A stretch of 64,000 nt of DNA from an uncultured Oscillospiraceae bacterium (GTDB taxonomy: Bacteria; Bacillota; Clostridia; Oscillospirales; Ruminococcaceae): positions 1 through 64,000 of the forward strand of contig CAKSAY010000002.1 of the NCBI GenBank assembly GCA_934438055.1, given 5' to 3'. This document shows positions 27,496 to 34,221 of the stretch, piece after piece. Numbering within the stretch: position 1 is the stretch's first letter; each line of letters opens with the position of its first letter. The notes under the pieces are model-generated. The model searched no databases. It was given only the letters and a program-made list of their open reading frames with translations, and had not been told where the DNA came from. A program made the position numbers and the translations under genes.

Positions 27496-28650
27496 ATGCG
27501 GCGATACCGTTCCGGAAGAAAAATACACGCCAAAAAAATTCTGTCCAGATTAGCTCTCTTTACTGCGCTGTGTTTTTCTGTCTTTGTGATTGGGCACTCT
27601 CTTCCTTTTGTCAGCCAAATTGCAAGCCACGCCGCCATCATCTCCGCAGGAATTAACATGCCTGAAGGAGGCGTAAAGTTGCTCGATGCTGAACTCGAAC
27701 AGTCTCAAGATGAAGATCAAGTCACAGATATGCCGGCACCGCAGGAAGTGCCTACTCAAACGCAGGAAGCATCCGAATCATCCAACAATCAACCTGAACA
27801 GATCGACACCGGCATCACACAAGAAGAAATTGATTCTTATAATCAAAACGATGGTCCCATCGTACGCAAAACCTATACACCGGGAACCACAGATGACTAT
27901 ATTAACATATCCGGAAATGCCTATGTGAGAAATATGACCAATTTGCCGAATGAAACGGTTGTGCAGGCCATCCACACACCACCCGCTTTTACTCTCGATA
28001 AAGGCAGTGAACCACAGGTTCTCATCATGCACACTCACACAACCGAGACCTATGAATTAGCAGCAAGAGATTTCTACGATAATCGCTATAATGCAAGAAG
28101 TCGTGATCAGAGCCGTAATGTTGTTCGGGTGGGAGATGAAATCGCTAAAAAATTAGAAGAGGCCGGCATTGGCGTAATTCACGACAAAACCGAACACGAC
28201 TACCCCTCCTACAATGGCGCCTATGATCGTTCAAGAACAACCGTGCAAAATATACTAGCCCAAAATCCCAGCATCAAAGTAGTCCTAGACATTCACCGCG
28301 ACGCTATTTCTGATGACAGCGGTGTTCACTATGCCCCTGTCGCAAACATCAACGGCAAAAATGCCGCACAGGTAATGATTATCTCCGGCTGCGACGACGG
28401 AACAATGAACTATCCAAACTATCTGCAAAATCTTTCTTTTGCCTCCTTGCTCCAGCAGAACCTTGAAAATGATCACCCGGGCCTAACCCGCCCTGTCTCT
28501 TTCAAATATAAATTTTATAACCAAGACTTAACCACCGGAAGTTTATTGCTGGAAGTTGGCGCTTTTGCAAACAGTCTTGAAGAAGCAATATACGCAGGAC
28601 AATTAATTGGAGAGTCTTTAGTGCATACCCTGCAACAAATTACACAATGA
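27496..28650 (+). CDS. spoIIP: Stage II sporulation protein P, peptidoglycan hydrolase
   Basis: 384 residues: basic start, one membrane helix (about 18-40), an acidic linker (about 60-110) and the SpoIIP amidase/endopeptidase domain. Catalytic signatures are MHTHTTE, LDIHRDA and LLLEVG. With SpoIIM and SpoIID (not in this window) it drives engulfment. AGGGGAGGA precedes the ATG. As in other Firmicutes, spoIIP follows gpr on the same strand. Confidence 0.95.
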   Translation: MRRYRSGRKIHAKKILSRLALFTALCFSVFVIGHSLPFVSQIASHAAIISAGINMPEGGVKLLDAELEQSQDEDQVTDMPAPQEVPTQTQEASESSNNQPEQIDTGITQEEIDSYNQNDGPIVRKTYTPGTTDDYINISGNAYVRNMTNLPNETVVQAIHTPPAFTLDKGSEPQVLIMHTHTTETYELAARDFYDNRYNARSRDQSRNVVRVGDEIAKKLEEAGIGVIHDKTEHDYPSYNGAYDRSRTTVQNILAQNPSIKVVLDIHRDAISDDSGVHYAPVANINGKNAAQVMIISGCDDGTMNYPNYLQNLSFASLLQQNLENDHPGLTRPVSFKYKFYNQDLTTGSLLLEVGAFANSLEEAIYAGQLIGESLVHTLQQITQ

Positions 28651-28819
28651 TAAATTCTACAAAAGTTTTTTATAAAAACATTTTTTCTTTTAATTCTCCT
28701 CAAATAACAGAATCTATATTGATGAACAAAAAATGATAAAGTGAGCATAATTTCCTGCAAAAAACGGAATGCTATTAAAGTGTTAAAAAATGTCGGTAAA
28801 TAATAAAAGGATGAATCAA

Positions 28820-29113
28820 ATGAATCGAAAAGAGCTTTTAACAGCTATACATGCTATGACGGTAACAATAACAGTCTTTGTGTTCTTCGGCGCTTTATTT
28901 GTTGCCATGAACAACACAGAACGAAGCATCACAGGCGAAGCCTTTGAATTGTCTGCAAACAGTGATGGTATTGTTGTGGACGTCTATGGGGATTATTATC
29001 TTGTCTCTATGGACTTATCTCCCGATTTAAGCCCTATGAATCAACTGGAAGAAATGGTCACTTCCTGCCCAGAGCCACTTTCCGGCATTCTATTTGCGCA
29101 GTCGCCTCTTTAA
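28820..29113 (+). CDS. Small membrane-anchored protein downstream of spoIIP
   Basis: 97 residues from the ATG at 28820: one membrane helix (about 8-30) and an extracytoplasmic part ending in PEPLSGILF. The ribosome binding site is AAAGGATG; an earlier in-frame ATG is less well placed. Family not recognised. Position after gpr-spoIIP hints at a spore-related role, but nothing in the sequence proves it. Confidence 0.5.
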   Translation: MNRKELLTAIHAMTVTITVFVFFGALFVAMNNTERSITGEAFELSANSDGIVVDVYGDYYLVSMDLSPDLSPMNQLEEMVTSCPEPLSGILFAQSPL

Positions 29114-29172
29114 CGCTATTGCAAATCATCTCATGGTCTCTAAAAGCGTCCAATAACTCGATGAATCAATGA

Positions 29173-29204
29173 AAAGGCTCTGCCAAATCTGTGGCAGAGC
29201 CTTT
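29173..29204. terminator. Bidirectional terminator
   Basis: A perfect 12-bp stem (AAAGGCTCTGCC at 29173-29184, partner at 29193-29204) with T-rich flanks on both strands, between convergent genes. Confidence 0.85.
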
Positions 29205-29247
29205 CTCAATTCTTTTAGCATTAAAATAATTGTCGCACCCAATTCTC

Positions 29248-29772
29248 TTATTTCATATTGCCATTAGCATCACAATTACTAATTTCTCCATCTTTGAAAA
29301 ACAGCTTATCTGCTAAATTTATAATCTCCAGTCCTTTATTTTGTGCATAACGAACCGTATACGCAGTTCCGCCTGTTTGTTTCTTCTGATAACAGATACA
29401 ATACTGACTATGATCTACTAAGTAACGATTGCGTCTGAACATGCAACCTCGCTCATAAGCATCCGTAATGTAAAGATAACCATCTGCCTGCTCTTTTATT
29501 TGCTCATAAAGAATACAATCCCTCTCTTTCCAACCCCGTGTCTGTGCATGACAGGGAAAAACGAGAAAAAGACGAATCTCAGGATAAAACCGCCGCAGCT
29601 CAAGCACAGAAATTGCCGCCAGCGTATCAAACCCCAACGCCCCGCCGGCATAAAAGTATTCGACTCCCTGTTGAATCAACAGTCGAATCTGCTCGTCTAA
29701 AGCCGTCTTTAACGCCAATTTGACCTGTTCATTCAGCATGCGATGCCCCGTAAAACAACAACCTAATTCCAT
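29248..29772 (-). CDS. SLOG-family protein, YpsA / DUF1273-like
   Basis: 174 residues. The N-terminal CCFTGHR, the middle YAGGALGFDTLAA and the ERGCMFRRNRYLVDHS segment identify the YpsA-type branch of the SLOG superfamily, a Rossmann-like fold thought to bind nucleotide-derived ligands. YpsA is linked with cell division in Bacillus; the role here is unknown. Divergent from the first XRE-type regulator. Confidence 0.75.
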   Translation of the reverse strand: MELGCCFTGHRMLNEQVKLALKTALDEQIRLLIQQGVEYFYAGGALGFDTLAAISVLELRRFYPEIRLFLVFPCHAQTRGWKERDCILYEQIKEQADGYLYITDAYERGCMFRRNRYLVDHSQYCICYQKKQTGGTAYTVRYAQNKGLEIINLADKLFFKDGEISNCDANGNMK

Positions 29773-29849
29773 AAAAAGTTGACCCTCCCTAATTTTTTTG
29801 CGAAAACCTGTTCAATTTACCAACTTAGGATATCTGCGTTATTTTATTA

Positions 29850-29864
29850 TATCCTATTCGGACA
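29850..29864. promoter_or_regulatory. Palindromic operator upstream of the first XRE gene
   Basis: TATCCTATTCGGACA, an imperfect 15-bp palindrome matching the two sites before the second XRE gene (consensus TRTCCKAWWMGGAYA). It overlaps a likely -10 (TAGAAT). Confidence 0.6.
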
Positions 29865-29906
29865 TAGAATACATATGTTGACAAATTATTTTAAGGAGAA
29901 AAGACT

Positions 29907-30251
29907 ATGGGTATCAATTATAAGGAATTGGGTAGAAACATAAAAAAAAGACGTAAAGAATGCAATCTAACGCAAGAAATGTTAGGAGAACTGGCAAAAA
30001 TAGAGCCTAGCAATATTTCTCACATAGAACGAGCAACAACAAAAGTTAGTCTCCAAAGTCTAATTTCTATTGCTAACGTCCTTGAGGTTTCATTAGATGA
30101 ATTAATCTATCATGACTTAAAAAAATCTAGTCATATTATTATTGAAATTATTAACAAAGCTCTTGAGGACTGTGATGACAATGAGCTCCGTTTGCTTTCC
30201 GATTTTATAATATCTACCAAAGAAATCATTCGAAAAAATCATCTGCTCTAA
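29907..30251 (+). CDS. XRE-type helix-turn-helix regulator
   Basis: 114 residues. The HTH (about 6-60) contains LTQEMLGELAKIEPSNISHIE; the short C-terminal part is helical. The sequence is clearly a paralogue of the gene at 30372, and both share upstream palindromes, so auto- and cross-regulation is likely. AAGGAG lies before the ATG. Confidence 0.85.
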   Translation: MGINYKELGRNIKKRRKECNLTQEMLGELAKIEPSNISHIERATTKVSLQSLISIANVLEVSLDELIYHDLKKSSHIIIEIINKALEDCDDNELRLLSDFIISTKEIIRKNHLL

Positions 30252-30298
30252 ATCAATATAAATTCCCTATAAACAAAATTCATCTTTGATGTTTTGTG

Positions 30299-30345
30299 TG
30301 TCCTAAAAGGATATATAAATTATTCTAACATATCCGAAAAGGATA
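30299..30345. promoter_or_regulatory. Two palindromic operators upstream of the second XRE gene
   Basis: TGTCCTAAAAGGATA at 30299-30313 and TATCCGAAAAGGATA at 30331-30345. Their starts are 32 bp apart, about three helical turns, so dimers would sit on the same DNA face. Same palindrome type as at 29850. Confidence 0.65.
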
Positions 30346-30371
30346 TACAATACTAATAAAAGGAGCATTTT

Positions 30372-30728
30372 ATGATAAATTATATTGAACTAGGAAAAAG
30401 AATACGTAAAAAAAGAGAAAATCTAAAACTAACACAGGCTAAATTAGCCGAACTATCAAAAATTGAACCATCCAATCTCTCACATATCGAGCGAGGGGCA
30501 ACCAAGGTAAGCCTACCCACTTTGGTAAAACTTGCAAACGCATTAAACACTACTTTAGATTATCTTTTATATAACAGCCTTGAAAATAATATCAATATCT
30601 CAATTGAGCAATTAAACCAACTTTTAGAAAATTGTTCTCCACAAGATCTAGCTCTAATTTTAGAAATGACAAAGACCACCAAATCAATAATCGAACAGGC
30701 TAAAAAACAGCCTAAAAATGATAGATAA
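30372..30728 (+). CDS. XRE-type helix-turn-helix regulator, paralogue
   Basis: 118 residues. HTH LTQAKLAELSKIEPSNLSHI in the N-terminal half, helical C-terminal part. Most similar in this window to the gene at 29907 and probably arose with it by tandem duplication. Two operators and AAAGGAG upstream. Confidence 0.85.
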   Translation: MINYIELGKRIRKKRENLKLTQAKLAELSKIEPSNLSHIERGATKVSLPTLVKLANALNTTLDYLLYNSLENNINISIEQLNQLLENCSPQDLALILEMTKTTKSIIEQAKKQPKNDR

Positions 30729-30810
30729 TAAAAACCTATCCGCTAACCTCTCTATTTTATATACACGTTTTGTGTGATTTTAAGCAATAAAAAACATCCC
30801 AAAACAGATG

Positions 30811-30839
30811 TTGACTTTTTCATTTATTTCGTTTATAAT
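30811..30839 (+). promoter_or_regulatory. Promoter of the antisense RNA, copy 1
   Basis: TTGACT at 30811-30816, a 17-nt spacer and TATAAT at 30834-30839; the start should fall near 30846, in the arm sequence. Confidence 0.75.
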
Positions 30840-30845
30840 AATAGC

Positions 30846-30925
30846 AGTTGGGACTTGTGGTATTAGTCCTTGTTTGTATTGTTAAAAGAGTTTTCGACTG
30901 TAATGATAATTACAGTCTTTTTCTC
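30846..30925 (+). ncRNA. Predicted antisense RNA, copy 1
   Basis: About 80 nt from the promoter above to a terminator made of a 9-bp stem (GACTGTAAT at 30896-30904 with its partner at 30909-30917, loop GATA) and TTTTTCTC. It is fully complementary to the 3' half of the small ORF mRNA, including its stop codon. Layout as in type I antitoxin RNAs. Confidence 0.65.
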
Positions 30926-30967
30926 TTTATGTAACAAATTTGACAAGAATTTTACCAATTTCCTCAT
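30863..30967 (-). CDS. Candidate 34-residue type I toxin-like peptide, copy 1
   Basis: ATG at 30967, stop TAA at 30863. The ribosome binding site AGGAGGTG (30982-30975) is strong but lies in a hairpin with the upstream AACCTCCCC arm (31009-31019). The peptide begins MRKLVKFLSNLLHKEKK, a basic amphipathic helix, then TVIIITVEN and a polar tail ending in NKD. The strand-like TVIIITV part is encoded by the antisense terminator hairpin. Homologous peptides are encoded by copies 2 and 3. No known toxin family recognised; a regulatory or leader peptide is the alternative. Confidence 0.65.
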   Translation of the reverse strand: MRKLVKFLSNLLHKEKKTVIIITVENSFNNTNKD

Positions 30968-31056
30968 ACTACTTCACCTCCTCCCGTCCATGGATCTTTA
31001 AGATTGTTGACGGGGAGGTTTAAGTATACAAGGACTTCGTCCCAACTGCTATGTCT

Positions 31057-31084
31057 ATTATAACAAATTCTTCTATTTTGTCAA
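31057..31084 (-). promoter_or_regulatory. Promoter of the small ORF mRNA, copy 1
   Basis: Perfect boxes on the minus strand: TTGACA (31084-31079), a 16-nt spacer, TATAAT (31062-31057). The predicted start near 31050 gives an 83-nt leader. Confidence 0.8.
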
Positions 31085-31150
31085 CTAAATCGACGTCTTC
31101 ACACATATCGTGTGATGTTTCCGCAACAAAAAAACATCCCAAAACAGATG

Positions 31151-31179
31151 TTGACTTTTTCATTTATTTCGTTTATAAT
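31151..31179 (+). promoter_or_regulatory. Promoter of the antisense RNA, copy 2
   Basis: TTGACT at 31151-31156, a 17-nt spacer, TATAAT at 31174-31179, same as in copy 1. Confidence 0.75.
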
Positions 31180-31185
31180 AATAGC

Positions 31186-31268
31186 AGTTGGGACTTTTGG
31201 CTTAGTCCTTGTTTATTGTATTAAAAGAGTTTTCGACTGTAATTTTGATAATTACAGTCTTTTTCTCT
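31186..31268 (+). ncRNA. Predicted orphan antisense RNA, copy 2
   Basis: Starts in GCAGTTGGGAC (31184-31194) and ends at a 10-bp stem (31235-31244 with 31250-31259) followed by TTTTTCTC. Because its partner mRNA has lost promoter and ribosome binding site, it can only act in trans, most plausibly on copy 1. Confidence 0.6.
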
Positions 31269-31309
31269 TTATGTAACAAATTTGACAAGAATTCTGCAAA
31301 TTTCCTCAT
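31202..31309 (-). pseudogene. 35-codon small ORF, copy 2, without promoter or ribosome binding site
   Basis: Encodes a peptide nearly the same as copy 1 (MRKFAEFLSNLLHKEKK start, NKD end). The frame is intact but the sequence upstream of its ATG at 31309 is unrelated to copy 1 and has no Shine-Dalgarno. Confidence 0.6.
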
Positions 31310-31521
31310 TCTCTCATCTAGTGCATACATCAAAAACAATACTGTTGCTATATATGATGCTGAACAGAGCCGCTGTTAAATCCATCTACAACCATAAAAA
31401 CAATGCAATGATATCTACCTATAGTTTACACAAATCAACTATAGTTTCTTCCATAAAATTCGACAGGATGGTATAATAAATTGGAAATTATTTGAAGCTA
31501 TAAAAGGTTGTGAATGTGTTC

Positions 31522-31860
31522 ATGGATAACAAAGCTTTCCACAAACAAATTGGCATGAGGATAACGCAGCGACGAAAACAACGAAACATGACGCAAGAAG
31601 AACTCGCTGAATTAGTTGATGTGACGCCGCAAATGATTTCTTCAGCTGAATTAGGCAAAAAGGGGCTGCGCCCTGAAAATCTTTATAAAATCAGCAAAGC
31701 ATTAAATGTTAGTGCCGATTATCTTCTGTCTGGCGAGGTGACAAGAACAGACGCGGCCTATCTGCAAACACGTATGAAGAACCTCACGCCAAAAAAATTT
31801 CGATGTATTGAAAAGATTATTGATAACTGCATTCAATTAAGCTTAGAGACATCAGATTAA
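31522..31860 (+). CDS. XRE-type helix-turn-helix regulator
   Basis: 112 residues with a canonical HTH (MTQEELAELVDVTPQMISSAE) in the N-terminal half and a helical C-terminus. More distant from the two regulators at 29.9-30.7 kb than they are from each other. The start is uncertain: the ATG at 31522 or the GTG at 31516, which is better spaced from AAAAGG. Confidence 0.8.
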   Translation: MDNKAFHKQIGMRITQRRKQRNMTQEELAELVDVTPQMISSAELGKKGLRPENLYKISKALNVSADYLLSGEVTRTDAAYLQTRMKNLTPKKFRCIEKIIDNCIQLSLETSD

Positions 31861-31900
31861 AGGGGCCTTCATACGCATACGATATCTGTTCTACTAATAA

Positions 31901-31941
31901 AATAAACCCTCCAAGCAGTGCTCCTGTTTGGAGGGTTTATT
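31901..31941 (+). terminator. Rho-independent terminator after the XRE gene
   Basis: A 14-bp stem (AATAAACCCTCCAA at 31901-31914, partner at 31928-31941) followed by a run of T. Confidence 0.9.
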
Positions 31942-32161
31942 TTTTTGATAGGATATTCAAATCACTTTATCTATTTTATATAATAACCTTGAAAACAAAT
32001 CTTTTTAATGAATATTTTGTGAGCAAAGCACGACTTTTTCTAGCGAGCAAACAATTATCCTGTTGATGCCTATTCCTCTTTATCAACATTGTATTCTTAA
32101 GACACTCTCTCCAAAATTTTATACTATTTGTATATTTATATATAAATATTACTATTTAGCG

Positions 32162-34201
32162 CTATAAAATCGAATGTTCGCTGCGAAATAAATTATGTAC
32201 CAAAAATGCCAGTCCGGCATTTTCAGGTCTAGATAAATTGGGATCATTCACGATAATATCAGCGGCAAGCGATCTTGTGCACTCAAGAATTTGAATGTCG
32301 TGTCCAATATCGGCGATTTTAAATTCCGGCAAGCCATGTTGCCGCTTTCCAAAAAAATCACCGGGCCCGCGCAATTGTAAATCCTTTTCTGCAATAGCAA
32401 AGCCGTCTGAGGTTTCGCAAAGCGTTTTGAGCCGCACCTTATTCTCAGGAGAAGCAAGTGAGGAAACGAGAATGCAGACGGAAGCATGTTTACCTCTGCC
32501 CACTCGTCCACGAAGTTGATGCAATTGGGAGAGACCAAACAATTCGGCATTTTCAATCATCATAATCACCGCATTGGGGACGTCTACTCCAACTTCAATA
32601 ACCGTAGTGCTCACTAAAAGTTGAATTTCACCCCGTTTAAAAGCGAACATGACATTATTTTTATCCTCTGCGTTCATTTTTGAATGTAATATACCAACAG
32701 TATAATCACAGAACGGTCCTTTCTTTAACGCTTTCGCATAAGAAATTGCACCTATGCTACCTCTCTCACTGTCCTCAATATTGGGACAAACGATATACGC
32801 CTGTCTTCCTCTGTCTAAAGCGTCTCGTATATATTTTAACGCTCTGCCTCGAATAGATGAACCAATAGCATAGGTTGCAATTTTCTGTCTGCCTGCGGGC
32901 AAAGCATGAATCACAGAAATATCCAAATCGCCATACAAAATCAAAGCCAATGTCCGCGGAATGGGCGTTGCGGACATAACCATCGTGTGAGGATGATCCC
33001 CCTTTTCTGACAACTTTTCCCTTTGCGCAACGCCAAAACGGTGTTGTTCATCAGTAATCACTAAACCCAACGAAGCAAAATCTGTGCTATCCTGCACCAA
33101 AGCATGTGTGCCAACCGCTAGATCAACCTTTCCGGCCGCAAGCTGCCACTTTACAAAGTCTTTTTCCCGCCTATTCATACTGCCTGTTAAAGAAGATACG
33201 CGTAAACCAAGAGGGGTCAATAATTCCTTTAACGTCTCATAATGCTGTAAAGCCAACACCGCTGTAGGCGCCATTAATGCAGCCTGATAGCCACTCTTGC
33301 AAATAAGATAAATCATAGCGGCGGCAACCATAGTTTTTCCGGAGCCCACATCTCCTTGCACAAGACGGTTCATAGGAACTCCCCTTTTGCAATCCACAAT
33401 GCATTCGTCGATCACCTGTTTTTGTGCATCTGTTAGCGTAAAGGGAAGCGCCTGCAAAAACGGAGTCAGATTTTCTTCTCTTAGCAACACATTCGTACGC
33501 AGTTTTTTTTGCTCCTTAATCATGGCAAGTCCCATCTGCCAACTCAGCAATTCTTCAAACACCAACCGGCGATGCGCCTTTTGGCGCTGCGTTTGATTTT
33601 TAGGAAAGTGAATTGCATGCAAAGCCTCGCCCAACGTCATCAAGTGATATTCTTCCCGCAGTGCAGCAGGAATCGGATCCTTTGCATTTTCCTTATCAAA
33701 AAGCAAAAGCGCTTCTTTCATGTTGGTAATAACCATGTTTGAAGTAAGCCCCTCGGTCAAAGGATAAACAGGCTGCATTCCACAGTTCTCATCAGCAGAA
33801 AGACAAACAGGAGAATTCATCTCCCTTTGCAACAAACTCCCCCCCACCTTGCCATAAAGAAGATATTCTTTCCCCTCTACAAGTTTTTCAAAAGCAAAGC
33901 GGTTATTATAAATCACAACGGTAATTTTTCCGCTCGAATCAAACGCCTGTGCTTTCATAATCATCATGCCTTTGCGCGGAGAAAAAGGTTTCTGCTTTTT
34001 TGCAATCAAGACCCTTAGCGCGGCATACTCTCCAATTTTTGCCCGAGAAATCAAAACAGGGCTGGAAAAATCCAAATAAGAACGAGGATAAAAACGCAAA
34101 AGGGCATAGGCAGTTTCGATTCCAAGCTTACGATAAAGCTCGAATCTCTTTTTGCCTACGCCACGTAGTTCTTTTAACGATATGCTACAAACATCAAACA
34201 T
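32162..34201 (-). CDS. recG: ATP-dependent DNA helicase RecG
   Basis: About 679 residues. N-terminal wedge domain with the OB fold, then the helicase core: Walker A GDVGSGKT, DEQH box, SATPIPRT and QLRGRVGRG. RecG remodels stalled replication forks and Holliday junctions. I take the ATG at 34201; a TTG 15 nt earlier is closer to AAAGGAA but too close. Third gene of yloU-fakA-recG, 20 nt after fakA. Confidence 0.95.
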   Translation of the reverse strand: MFDVCSISLKELRGVGKKRFELYRKLGIETAYALLRFYPRSYLDFSSPVLISRAKIGEYAALRVLIAKKQKPFSPRKGMMIMKAQAFDSSGKITVVIYNNRFAFEKLVEGKEYLLYGKVGGSLLQREMNSPVCLSADENCGMQPVYPLTEGLTSNMVITNMKEALLLFDKENAKDPIPAALREEYHLMTLGEALHAIHFPKNQTQRQKAHRRLVFEELLSWQMGLAMIKEQKKLRTNVLLREENLTPFLQALPFTLTDAQKQVIDECIVDCKRGVPMNRLVQGDVGSGKTMVAAAMIYLICKSGYQAALMAPTAVLALQHYETLKELLTPLGLRVSSLTGSMNRREKDFVKWQLAAGKVDLAVGTHALVQDSTDFASLGLVITDEQHRFGVAQREKLSEKGDHPHTMVMSATPIPRTLALILYGDLDISVIHALPAGRQKIATYAIGSSIRGRALKYIRDALDRGRQAYIVCPNIEDSERGSIGAISYAKALKKGPFCDYTVGILHSKMNAEDKNNVMFAFKRGEIQLLVSTTVIEVGVDVPNAVIMMIENAELFGLSQLHQLRGRVGRGKHASVCILVSSLASPENKVRLKTLCETSDGFAIAEKDLQLRGPGDFFGKRQHGLPEFKIADIGHDIQILECTRSLAADIIVNDPNLSRPENAGLAFLVHNLFRSEHSIL

Positions 34202-34221
34202 ACTCTCGCACTTCAATTCCT

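Larger units (their letters stand above)
30793..31049. repeat. Small convergent-promoter locus, copy 1 (complete)
   Basis: A unit bounded by inverted arms GCAGTTGGGAC (30844-30854) and its complement (31039-31049), with inner arms AGTCCTTG (30865-30872) and CAAGGACT (31029-31036). Between them is a 34-codon minus-strand ORF. A plus-strand and a minus-strand promoter face each other from outside the arms, so both RNAs begin with the same arm sequence. A weak hairpin plus T-tract for the minus-strand mRNA is at 30812-30793 (AACATC pairing with GATGTT). Partly duplicated as copy 2 and found again as copy 3 at 56.8-57.1 kb. Confidence 0.8.
31110..31309. repeat. Small convergent-promoter locus, copy 2 (truncated direct repeat of copy 1)
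   Basis: Close direct repeat of the antisense-promoter side of copy 1, from before the CATCCCAAAACAGATG segment through the ORF start. Everything upstream of the ORF in the mRNA sense (ribosome binding site, anti-SD arm, closing arm, promoter) is missing. Between copies the ORF has an inserted codon in the hairpin loop. Confidence 0.8.
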
